This document shows positions 23,579 to 30,738 of a stretch of 64,000 bases of DNA, in pieces (position 1 is the stretch's first letter; each line of letters begins with the position of its first letter). The notes beneath the pieces are model-generated. The model did no database searches and had not been told where the DNA came from. It saw nothing but the letters and a program-made list of their open reading frames with translations. Both the position numbers and the translations under genes were made by a program. The stretch is taken from contig NZ_LWTX01000003.1 of the NCBI RefSeq assembly GCF_002094305.1, positions 186,001-250,000 on the forward strand, read 5' to 3'. The DNA comes from Prescottella equi (GTDB lineage: Bacteria > Actinomycetota > Actinomycetes > Mycobacteriales > Mycobacteriaceae).

Positions 23579-24336
23579 TGCCGTCACGTACCCAGGTCCG
23601 CACCGAGGGCACGCACTTCAGCGGGCAACAACCGCAGGCCGTGCAGCGGGCACTCGGGATGCTCGAGGCGGTGGCGCATCTGGGCCCGGGGACGACGGCC
23701 AAGGAGATCGCGCGCTTCGCGGGTGTACCTCCGGCCACCGCCTACCGGATGCTGAATCTGCTCGTCGCCGAGGGCTTCCTCGTGCGGGTGCCGGACCTGT
23801 CCGGCTTCGCGCTGGGACGCCGCACCGCGGAGCTCGCGCGGGCCGCCGCCGACACCGGCACACTGCCGTCACTGCACGAGGCCGTGGAGGAACTACGGTC
23901 GCGCACGCGGTTCGCGATCCACGTCGCGTCGTTCGCAGGCGGCCGGCTGCGCATCGTCGACCGCGACCCCGACCACGAGATCGCGGCCGTCGGCATGCTG
24001 TCGAAGCACCTGCACGCCAACGCCCTCGGCAAGCTGATGCTCGCGTATCTCCCGGACGTGCACCCCGAGCCGGACCTGCGCCGGCTGACGGAATTCACGA
24101 TCTGCGACCTCGACGAGCTGACCCGGCACCTGCGGGCGGTGGTGCTGGACGGGTTCGCTCACGAGTGCCAGGAGTCCCGGATCGGCCGGGCCGCACTCGC
24201 GGTTCCGCTGCGCGATCGGGCGGATCACGTCGTCGGCGGGCTGTATCTGCACGGCGCCGACGGACGCGTCCAGCCCGACCGAGAGCTGATCCGGTTCCTC
24301 GCCGACGGCGCCGAAGGACTCACCGGGATGGTGTGA
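23578..24336 (+). CDS. IclR family transcriptional regulator
   Basis: 252 residues from ATG 23578, whose A is the last base of the permease TGA. The N-terminal winged helix is at about 20-80 (QAVQRALGMLEAV, EIARFAGVPPATAYRML). The C-terminal effector domain carries LHANALGKLMLAYLP and a late AAVPLRDRADHVVGGL-like strand. By position it regulates the permease and probably the divergent mau operon in response to an amine or its oxidation product. Its stop is one base from the end of the convergent binding-protein gene. Confidence 0.85.
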   Translation: MPSRTQVRTEGTHFSGQQPQAVQRALGMLEAVAHLGPGTTAKEIARFAGVPPATAYRMLNLLVAEGFLVRVPDLSGFALGRRTAELARAAADTGTLPSLHEAVEELRSRTRFAIHVASFAGGRLRIVDRDPDHEIAAVGMLSKHLHANALGKLMLAYLPDVHPEPDLRRLTEFTICDLDELTRHLRAVVLDGFAHECQESRIGRAALAVPLRDRADHVVGGLYLHGADGRVQPDRELIRFLADGAEGLTGMV

Positions 24337-24337
24337 T

Positions 24338-25324
24338 TCAGCCCTCCGCTGTCACGAAACCCCGGTCGACGAGCCACTGCCTGGCCACCGTCGCGGGGTC
24401 CTCGCCTTCGACGTCCACCTGCTTGTTGAGTTCGCTGATCACGTCGTCCGTGAGCACCGCCGAGATGGGTGCCATCACCTCCGCGACCTCCGGGTACCGC
24501 TCGGCGAAGTCCTCGCGCATCGTCAACGCCGGGTTGTACTTCGGGAAGAACTGACGGTCGTCCTCGAGCACCACGAGATCGAGGGCCGCGATCCGGCCGT
24601 CGGTGGTGAACACCTCGCCGAACTTGCACTGGCTGCCGTCCGCGGTCGCCTGGTAGATGATGCCGGTCTGCAGGATCCGCCGATCGGCTCGCGCCGGGTC
24701 GAATCCGTACGCGGCCGCCATGCCGGGAAAGCCGTCCTGGCGGACGTTGAACTCGGTCTCGACGCACGTCGTCGCCGCGGCCGGATCCCGCTCCACCAGG
24801 GCGGCGTAGTCGGACAACGTCCGCACCCCGGTGCGCTCCGCGGTGGCCCGACTGGTGGCGAGCGCGTACGTGTTGTTCATCGGCGCCGGATCCGTCCACA
24901 CCATCCCGTTGCGCTCGAGATCCTCGTCCCGGACGGCTTCGAACTGTGCTCGTGAGTCGGGAATCGGCTCTTCGTGCCCGAGGTAGTTGATCCAGCCCGT
25001 GCCGGTGTACTCGTAGCTGACATCGATCTGTCCCGCCAACTGCGCGTCGCGAGTGCTGTTGGAGCCCTGGATGTTCGTCAGGTCGCGGACGTCGGCACCG
25101 GCCGCGGACAGTGCGAACTCGATGATGTAGCCGAGGATCACCTGCTCGGTGAAGTCCTTGGAGCCGACCGTGATCCGCGCACCGTCGAGCTCGGCGACGG
25201 GCGCGATGCTGCCGGGACCGACCTTCAGTGGGAGGGCACCACCCGATTCGAGGCCGCACGACGCCAGCAGCGTGGTCGCCAGCACCACCGCGGTGCCGAC
25301 CAGGACTCGTCGCATCACCTTCAT
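24338..25324 (-). CDS. Osmoprotectant ABC transporter substrate-binding lipoprotein
   Basis: 328 residues, lipobox LLASC. The sequence ITVGSKDFTEQVILGYIIEF is characteristic of OpuCC/ProX/OsmF-type glycine betaine/choline binding proteins; DVSYEYTGTGWINYLG and ADGSQCKFGEVFTTDGRI follow. It is the last of four genes, 1 bp after the second permease. It captures quaternary ammonium osmolytes outside the cell for import. It has two extra Cys (TTCVETEF and QCKFG) that may form a disulfide. Confidence 0.88.
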   Translation of the reverse strand: MKVMRRVLVGTAVVLATTLLASCGLESGGALPLKVGPGSIAPVAELDGARITVGSKDFTEQVILGYIIEFALSAAGADVRDLTNIQGSNSTRDAQLAGQIDVSYEYTGTGWINYLGHEEPIPDSRAQFEAVRDEDLERNGMVWTDPAPMNNTYALATSRATAERTGVRTLSDYAALVERDPAAATTCVETEFNVRQDGFPGMAAAYGFDPARADRRILQTGIIYQATADGSQCKFGEVFTTDGRIAALDLVVLEDDRQFFPKYNPALTMREDFAERYPEVAEVMAPISAVLTDDVISELNKQVDVEGEDPATVARQWLVDRGFVTAEG

Positions 25325-25325
25325 G

Positions 25326-26087
25326 TCAGCGCAGTCCCTTCGGGCCGAGGTACGTCTCGGCGAGCGCGCCCAGCCAGTCGACCAGCAACGCGAGCGCCAC
25401 CGCCAACACCGCGCCCACCACGAGGGTCACGTTGTCGCGCAACTTGTATCCGGTGTCGATGAGGATGCCGAGACCGCCCGCGCTCACCAGGAAGCACAGC
25501 GTCGCGGTGCCGACCGCGAGGACGAGCGACGTGCGCAGGCCCGCCAGGATGTACGGCACCGCGAGCGGAAACTCGACGCGGCGCAGCACCGTCAGCGCCG
25601 ACATGCCCTGTCCTCGACCGGCGTCGACGAGCGTCGGATCGACCGACTGGTAGCCGAGGATCGTGTTCCGCAGCACCGGGAGCAGCGAGTAGAACGCGAT
25701 CGGCAGCACCCCGATCCAGAATCCCGTGGTCCGGGTCGCGAGGTAGAACAACACCAGCAGGCCGATCGCCGGCGCGGCCGCACCGATGTTCGCGATGCCC
25801 ACGAAGATCGGCGCCAACCGCGTGAAGCCCGGCCGGGTGAGCAACGTACCCAGCGGCACCGCGAGCGCCAGCACGATGAGTACCACCACCACGGTGATCA
25901 GTACGTGCTGCCACGTGAGCGTCGCGATGTTGGCGACGTTGATGCTCGCCTTCTGCGTGGCATTGAGGTCCCGGCTGAACGCCCAGCCCAGCACGCCGCC
26001 TACCAGGATCAGCACCAGCACCGGCTGCACCAGCAGCCGCATGCGTTCGGCGCGCGCGGTCGCCTGCTGTTCGGTGGCGGTGGTCAT
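25326..26087 (-). CDS. Osmoprotectant ABC transporter permease (second)
   Basis: 253 residues with about six membrane helices and the binding-protein-dependent permease loop GYQSVDPTLVDAGRGQGMSALTVLRRVEFP (given in full length only as positions about 145-174). SLLPVLRNTI is a typical OpuCB/ProW element. The longer N-terminus (about 55 residues before the permease core) distinguishes it from the first permease. ATG 26087 overlaps the ATPase stop by 4 bp. Confidence 0.88.
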   Translation of the reverse strand: MTTATEQQATARAERMRLLVQPVLVLILVGGVLGWAFSRDLNATQKASINVANIATLTWQHVLITVVVVLIVLALAVPLGTLLTRPGFTRLAPIFVGIANIGAAAPAIGLLVLFYLATRTTGFWIGVLPIAFYSLLPVLRNTILGYQSVDPTLVDAGRGQGMSALTVLRRVEFPLAVPYILAGLRTSLVLAVGTATLCFLVSAGGLGILIDTGYKLRDNVTLVVGAVLAVALALLVDWLGALAETYLGPKGLR

Positions 26088-27274
26088 TCGGACAGTTCCC
26101 CGGTGACGTGGTCGTCGGCGTGTTCCTCGCGTACCTCCTGCAGTGCGTGGACGAGCGTGTCGATCGTCACGATGCCCGCGTACTCGCCCCGCCGGCCGGT
26201 GACGGCGGCCGACGCGCTCGCCTGCACCAGCAGTGCTTCCAGGGCGTCCTGCAACGTGGAGGTGAGCGACACGTTCTCGCCCACCGGGTTGCCGACGTCC
26301 TCGAGCGAACCCGCCGTCGCGAGTTGCTCGGGCGAGACCCACCGCAGCGGGCGATCGCGCGGGTCGAGGATCAGGCCCCACGGCGCGTCCTGCTCGGCCA
26401 GCTCCCGGCGCAGTTCGGCCACCGATCCGTTCCGGTACGCGGTGGGGCACTGGCTCAGTTCGATGTCGCGAACCCGGGCGAGCGTCAGCTGCTTGAGCGA
26501 CGCGTCGGCGCCGATGAACCCGGCGACCATGTCGTTGGCCGGGTTGGCGAGGATCGCCTCCGGGGTGTCGTACTGCATCACGTGCGACTGGCTGCCCAGC
26601 ACGGCGATCCGGTCGCCGAGTTTGACGGCCTCGTTGAAGTCGTGGGTGACGAAGACGATGGTCTTGCCCAGATCGGACTGCAGTCGCATCAACTCGTCCT
26701 GCAGCAGTCCGCGCGTGATGGGGTCGACCGCACCGAACGGCTCGTCCATCAGCAGCACCGGCGGATCCGCGGCGAGTGCGCGGGCCACGCCGACGCGCTG
26801 CTGCTGCCCGCCCGACAACTGCCGCGGGTAGCGGTCGCGGTACGTGTCCGGGTCCAGTCCCACCAGATCGAGCATCTCGTCGACACGCTCGGCGGTGCGC
26901 TTCTTGTCCCACCCGACCAGTCCGGGCACGGTGGCGACGTTCTTCGCGACCGTGAGGTGCGGGAACAGACCGGCCTGTTGGATCGAGTAGCCGATGCCCC
27001 GGCGCAGCCGGTCGGGATCGATCGAGTGGGTGTCGCGGCCGGCGATGGTGATCGTGCCCGACGTCGGCTCGATGAGCCGGTTGATCATCCGCATGGTGGT
27101 GGTCTTGCCGCATCCGGACGGTCCGACGAACACGACCGTCTCACCGGCGGGAATGGTCATCGACACATGATCGACGGCCGGGTCGTCCTGGCCCGCGTAC
27201 TGCTTGACGACGTCGTCGAGCACGATTTCGACGCCACTGCCGGTTCGTTCTTCGGCGGGTAGAAGGTCAGTCAC
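26084..27274 (-). CDS. Osmoprotectant ABC transporter ATP-binding protein with CBS domains
   Basis: 396 residues from GTG 27274 (GAGGGGG upstream). Walker A GPSGCGKTT, signature LSGGQQQR and Walker B LLMDEPFGA are intact. The C-terminal ~120 residues look like tandem CBS domains (VSPEQLATAGSLEDVG, SLTSTLQDALEALLVQ), as in OpuA/OpuCA, where they sense ionic strength or c-di-AMP. It overlaps the first permease by 8 bp and the second by 4 bp. Confidence 0.9.
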   Translation of the reverse strand: MTDLLPAEERTGSGVEIVLDDVVKQYAGQDDPAVDHVSMTIPAGETVVFVGPSGCGKTTTMRMINRLIEPTSGTITIAGRDTHSIDPDRLRRGIGYSIQQAGLFPHLTVAKNVATVPGLVGWDKKRTAERVDEMLDLVGLDPDTYRDRYPRQLSGGQQQRVGVARALAADPPVLLMDEPFGAVDPITRGLLQDELMRLQSDLGKTIVFVTHDFNEAVKLGDRIAVLGSQSHVMQYDTPEAILANPANDMVAGFIGADASLKQLTLARVRDIELSQCPTAYRNGSVAELRRELAEQDAPWGLILDPRDRPLRWVSPEQLATAGSLEDVGNPVGENVSLTSTLQDALEALLVQASASAAVTGRRGEYAGIVTIDTLVHALQEVREEHADDHVTGELSE

Positions 27275-27923
27275 GAAGCCCCCTCGAGGTGGTGAGGCGC
27301 CCGAGCAGGACGAGCAGTCCATCGAGGACGAGCGCCAGGATGACGATGAGAACGGTGCCGGTGAGCGCCTGCGGTACGGCGGTGGGACTGCCGACGCGGG
27401 ACAGGCCCGAGAAGATGAGATTGCCCAGGCCCGGGCCTTTCGCGTAGGCCGCGATCGCGAGGATGCCCATGAGCATCTGCGTACTGACCCGGATCCCGGC
27501 GAGGATCGACGGCCACGCCAACGGCATCTCGATGCGGGTGAGCACCCGGAGCCGGTTCATGCCTACGCCGCGGGCCGCGTCCGTGATCGCCGGATCCACC
27601 GAGGCCAGACCGATGATCGTGTTCCGGATGATCGGCAGCAGGCCGTACAGGACCAGGGCGGTCACGGTCGGCGCGACGCCCAGGCCCAGGATGGGGATGA
27701 GCAGACCCAACAGGGCGAACGACGGCAAGGTCAGCACGGTGCTGGCCAGACCCGTCGCGACCGCCGACCCGATCGGACTGCGGTAGACGGCGATCCCGAC
27801 GAGGACGGCGATCACACCCGCGATCACCACCGACTGGACGACCGCGCTGACATGGAGATACGAGTCCGTGAGCAGCTGTTGACGCCGCTCGGACACGAAA
27901 TCCCACAGGGTCTGGAAATCCAC
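27267..27923 (-). CDS. Osmoprotectant ABC transporter permease (first)
   Basis: 218 residues from GTG 27923, which has GGGAGG 8 nt upstream. About five to six helices; GLLPIIRNTIIGLASVDPAI and the EAA-like loop AARGVGMNRLRVLTRIEMPLA are typical of OpuCB/OpuCD permeases. First gene of the four-gene osmoprotectant operon (permease, ATPase, permease, binding protein). Confidence 0.88.
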   Translation of the reverse strand: MDFQTLWDFVSERRQQLLTDSYLHVSAVVQSVVIAGVIAVLVGIAVYRSPIGSAVATGLASTVLTLPSFALLGLLIPILGLGVAPTVTALVLYGLLPIIRNTIIGLASVDPAITDAARGVGMNRLRVLTRIEMPLAWPSILAGIRVSTQMLMGILAIAAYAKGPGLGNLIFSGLSRVGSPTAVPQALTGTVLIVILALVLDGLLVLLGRLTTSRGLRD

Positions 27924-27955
27924 TCCAGAACCTCCCTTCAGCCGCGACAAAGCCC

Positions 27956-27990
27956 GAAAAAGGCCCGTCCACTCACTGCAGACGGGCCTT
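27956..27990 (-). terminator. Rho-independent terminator of the RNHCP unit
   Basis: Read on the minus strand, AAGGCCCGTC and GACGGGCCTT form a perfect 10-bp stem around an 11-nt loop (27960-27990), followed by a run of U (complement of 27956-27961). It lies downstream of the RNHCP genes and upstream of the osmoprotectant permease start, separating the two units. Confidence 0.8.
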
Positions 27991-28105
27991 CCTCGGGCCG
28001 CGCGGCACTGCGCTTGCTGTCAACCCTGCCCCGGAATCGCGGTTTCCGCACGGCAATCGCCCGAGCGGGTCCGGGCCGACCCTTCGGTTCCGAGCCGAGA
28101 ACCGG

Positions 28106-28498
28106 CTACCGGACGCGATCGAGATGCGAGAGCGGACGCACCGCGATCCGCACGAGGGCGAGCGGGTTGTCGTCACCGGCCGTGCGGTTCACACCCATCG
28201 CACCGCACGCACCGCATCGGTGGACGATGAGCCATTCACCGCCGCCGCGCACCGAGATGGAGATCGGGTCCATCCGGCCGCCACACGACGACGCACGGTC
28301 GCCGGGGACGGTGCGGTCGACGTGCCTACTGCACAAACACGTCGGACAGTGGTTGCGGTGCGCCGTGCCGGGCGCCCACATCGGGACGTCCAATCCGCAA
28401 CCCAGGCAGCGGAAGGATGTCCCACGGCGTGCCGGGCCGTCCCGGTGGACGGGTTTGGCGCGCTGCGGACGTTCGGTTCTGTCGTTCCTGCGTGACAC
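28106..28498 (-). CDS. RNHCP domain zinc-ribbon protein (B copy)
   Basis: 130 residues from GTG 28498, which has AGGTGA upstream. The domain runs from about residue 28: FRCLGCGLDVP, then the eponymous HRNHCPTCLCSRHVD, then VHRCGACGAMGVNRTAGDDN. Cys/His pairs (CxxC, HCPxC, CxxC) should bind one or two zinc ions. RNHCP proteins are small and widespread, and no function has been shown that I know of. It is paralogous to and 20 bp downstream of the A copy, with a basic N-terminal extension. Confidence 0.8.
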   Translation of the reverse strand: MSRRNDRTERPQRAKPVHRDGPARRGTSFRCLGCGLDVPMWAPGTAHRNHCPTCLCSRHVDRTVPGDRASSCGGRMDPISISVRGGGEWLIVHRCGACGAMGVNRTAGDDNPLALVRIAVRPLSHLDRVR

Positions 28499-28518
28499 GC
28501 GAATCACCTCACGCCGCG

Positions 28519-28854
28519 TCAGAGGTGCGCGAGGTGTTCGAGCGGAAACGGCGGTTGCGCCAACGGTTTCACCGCGATGCGGATCAACAGCAGCTGGTTG
28601 TCGTCCGAGGCCACCGGCCCGGCCTCGAGACGATCGCAACCGGTGCATCGATGGATCAGCATCCAGTCGCCGTCGCGTTGCACGGCGACCGCGATCGGAT
28701 GGGTTCGGGCGTCGCACCGTCCGTGCCTGCCGGCGAGGCAGTTCGGGCAGTGCGTACGCGGGACGGCGTCCGGCGTGGTGACGCACACGGTGAGCCCGCA
28801 ACGGACACACGTGAAGGTGGACAGGCGTGAAATCGGCGTGCCGCTGTGGGACAC
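28519..28854 (-). CDS. RNHCP domain zinc-ribbon protein (A copy)
   Basis: 111 residues from GTG 28854 with GAGGAG 7 nt upstream. It shows FTCVRCGLTV, RTHCPNCLAGRHGRCD and IHRCTGCDRLEAGPVASDDN, the same layout as the neighbouring copy with RTHCP for RNHCP. The conserved Asp-Asn (DDN) after the last ribbon is shared. Function unknown; nucleic-acid binding or metal-dependent regulation are guesses. About 245 bp upstream hold no gene that I can support. Confidence 0.78.
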   Translation of the reverse strand: MSHSGTPISRLSTFTCVRCGLTVCVTTPDAVPRTHCPNCLAGRHGRCDARTHPIAVAVQRDGDWMLIHRCTGCDRLEAGPVASDDNQLLLIRIAVKPLAQPPFPLEHLAHL

Positions 28855-29099
28855 GGGAAACTCCTCTGTGAGATCGACTGGGCGGCAAAGGTTGCCGAGC
28901 GTCGTCGACCCCGCGGAAGGATCACACCGGACAGGGGATCCGATGTCTGGTTCGGATCACCGGCCGGAGCGGTTCGCGGGATCGCGAAGGAGCTCGGCGG
29001 CTGTCCGGGGCATAATTCACCACTTCCATACGGGTAGGGACCGGCCGACGTGCCGGATTCGCGAAACCCTAGGACGGGCGCACGCACCGCGCAATCGAA

Positions 29100-30053
29100 T
29101 TACCGAGTGGCGCCGTCGACCGCACCGAACTCGATCGCATCCGCCGCGGACGACGACCGGAGCTCGGCGAGGGTCGCATTGTCGTGCAACCACGTCGGCC
29201 GGGCGATCGGACGCTCCGCCAGCCGCGCAACCGCCCACGCCGTGATCGCGGCGGTCCCCTCCGACTGGCCGCGCCCGGTCGCCCACCGCGAAGCACCGTC
29301 CGCGTTCCGCGCCAGGGCGATCCACCGGTCGGAACCCCACATCCGGGTCGGCGCCAAGGACCGCAGTGCCGGAACCCACGTCAGCGTCGCCAGCCCCAGG
29401 GTCGCGATCCGCGAGTCCATCCGCAGATAGGTACGGACCGGGACCCCGAGACCGGCGGTGAGCACGTGCTGATCCGCGAAGTCCGCGCGGACGGCAGGGA
29501 AGGCGCGGTACTCCGAGGAGACTGCGGGCGGCAACGAAATCGACTGCGGACGCGTGAAGTTGCGGACCGGTGAGCCGTCGGGGTCGTCGAACCGCTCCCC
29601 CAGCAGGCGGTACGTCCACTCAGCCGCCGCCGCGCCGTGGCGCTCGCCCGCCCCGATCCCGACGAGGATCTCGACCGGACCGGCTCCCGTGGCGGCGACC
29701 TCGGAGGCGAGCAACCCGGTGAGCCCCGGCGCCAGACCGACACCGAGCAGGACCGGACCTTCGATCCGCTCCAGTTCCCGCGAGTACGACGTGGTGGCAG
29801 TGATGTCGACGAACACCGCGCCCGCCCGCACCGCGGCCCGCGCGACGTCGGCGTTCTCGCGCCCGGATGCGTTCACCACCACGTCCACCGCTCGCGCCGC
29901 CGCCTCGAGCGCACCGGTGTCGGCGAGGTCCAGCAGGACATCGGCGCGGGCCGCGTCGCGTCCGGCCGCCGAAGACTCGATACCCGCCGCCCGCAGGTGC
30001 CGCACGAGCGACGCGCCGACCGCACCGTAACCGCCCAGGACCAGTGCCCTCAT
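29100..30053 (-). CDS. Saccharopine dehydrogenase-like NAD(P)-binding protein
   Basis: 317 residues. The N-terminal GGYGAVGASLVRHL is the dinucleotide-binding loop, followed by DVVVNASGRENADVARAA and GVGLAPGLTGLLASEVA, as in the saccharopine-dehydrogenase/trans-acting enoyl reductase group. The C-terminal half is variable, with no active-site motif I can assign. Divergent from a TetR gene 61 bp away that carries a near-palindromic operator, so it is almost certainly that regulator's target. Confidence 0.75.
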   Translation of the reverse strand: MRALVLGGYGAVGASLVRHLRAAGIESSAAGRDAARADVLLDLADTGALEAAARAVDVVVNASGRENADVARAAVRAGAVFVDITATTSYSRELERIEGPVLLGVGLAPGLTGLLASEVAATGAGPVEILVGIGAGERHGAAAAEWTYRLLGERFDDPDGSPVRNFTRPQSISLPPAVSSEYRAFPAVRADFADQHVLTAGLGVPVRTYLRMDSRIATLGLATLTWVPALRSLAPTRMWGSDRWIALARNADGASRWATGRGQSEGTAAITAWAVARLAERPIARPTWLHDNATLAELRSSSAADAIEFGAVDGATR

Positions 30054-30071
30054 CCCGCCACCTCCACCACT

Positions 30072-30101
30072 AGAGTGCTGCTCTAGAGCACAACTCTAGA
30101 G
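30072..30101. promoter_or_regulatory. TetR operator with CTCTAGAG palindromes
   Basis: GCTCTAGAGC (30080-30089) is a perfect 10-bp palindrome inside a longer imperfect dyad with arms AGAGT...ACTCT (30072-30097); a second CTCTAGAG lies at 30094-30101. It fills the 61-bp gap between the divergent dehydrogenase and TetR starts. Confidence 0.65.
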
Positions 30102-30114
30102 CTAGGGTTTGGGC

Positions 30115-30738
30115 GTGGCAACCTCCAACGGACAGCGACCGGCACGCGCGAAGATCCTCGACGCCGCGTGTGCCTTGTTCACGACCACCGGGTACGCGGC
30201 CACCACGATCAAGCAGATCGCCGCCCGCGCATGCGTGTCGTCGCAGAGCGTGTACTTCGTGTTCGGCAACAAGCGCAGCGTGCTGTCGTCCCTGCTCGAC
30301 ATCACCATCGCCGGCGACGACGCGCCGGTCGCGACTCTCGACCGGGGCTGGGTCGCCGACGCCGTCGCGGCCCCCGATCCGCGCGATCAGCTGCGGATCC
30401 AGATCCACCACGCCCGCCTGATCCTGGAACGCGCCGCCGACGTGCTGCTCGCGGTGCGGGCCGGAGCGTCGGCCGACTCCGAGGTCGCGGAGTTGTGGCA
30501 GACGAATCTCGAGCAGCGTCGCACCGTTCAGCGGCACCTGATGGACGCCCTCGCCGCGAAGTCGCCTGGCGTGGACCCCCACGCCGCCACGGACGTCGCA
30601 CTGGCGCTGCTGAGCCCCGAGACCTATACACACCTCGTGCGCGAGAGCGGTTGGACGCCGGAGCGATACGAGGCGTGGGTACTCGACACCGTGGCGGTCG
30701 CCGCCGGACTACCGCCCGCGCACACTCAGGAGAGGTAA
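30115..30738 (+). CDS. TetR family regulator
   Basis: 207 residues from GTG 30115 (AGGG upstream; TTG 30109 is an alternative). The HTH is at about 12-60 (ILDAACALFTTTGYAATTI, CVSSQSVYFVFGNKRSVL). The remainder is a helical ligand-binding domain. It sits divergent from the saccharopine-dehydrogenase-like gene with a strong dyad between, so autorepression and local control are likely. Its 3' end overlaps the convergent molybdoenzyme by 13 bp. Confidence 0.85.
   Translation: MATSNGQRPARAKILDAACALFTTTGYAATTIKQIAARACVSSQSVYFVFGNKRSVLSSLLDITIAGDDAPVATLDRGWVADAVAAPDPRDQLRIQIHHARLILERAADVLLAVRAGASADSEVAELWQTNLEQRRTVQRHLMDALAAKSPGVDPHAATDVALALLSPETYTHLVRESGWTPERYEAWVLDTVAVAAGLPPAHTQER

Noticed and set aside
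28855-29099. Possible small gene in the 245-bp gap upstream of the RNHCP genes
   Set aside because: Short frames exist on both strands but none has a ribosome site or recognisable sequence; I see only presumed promoter DNA.
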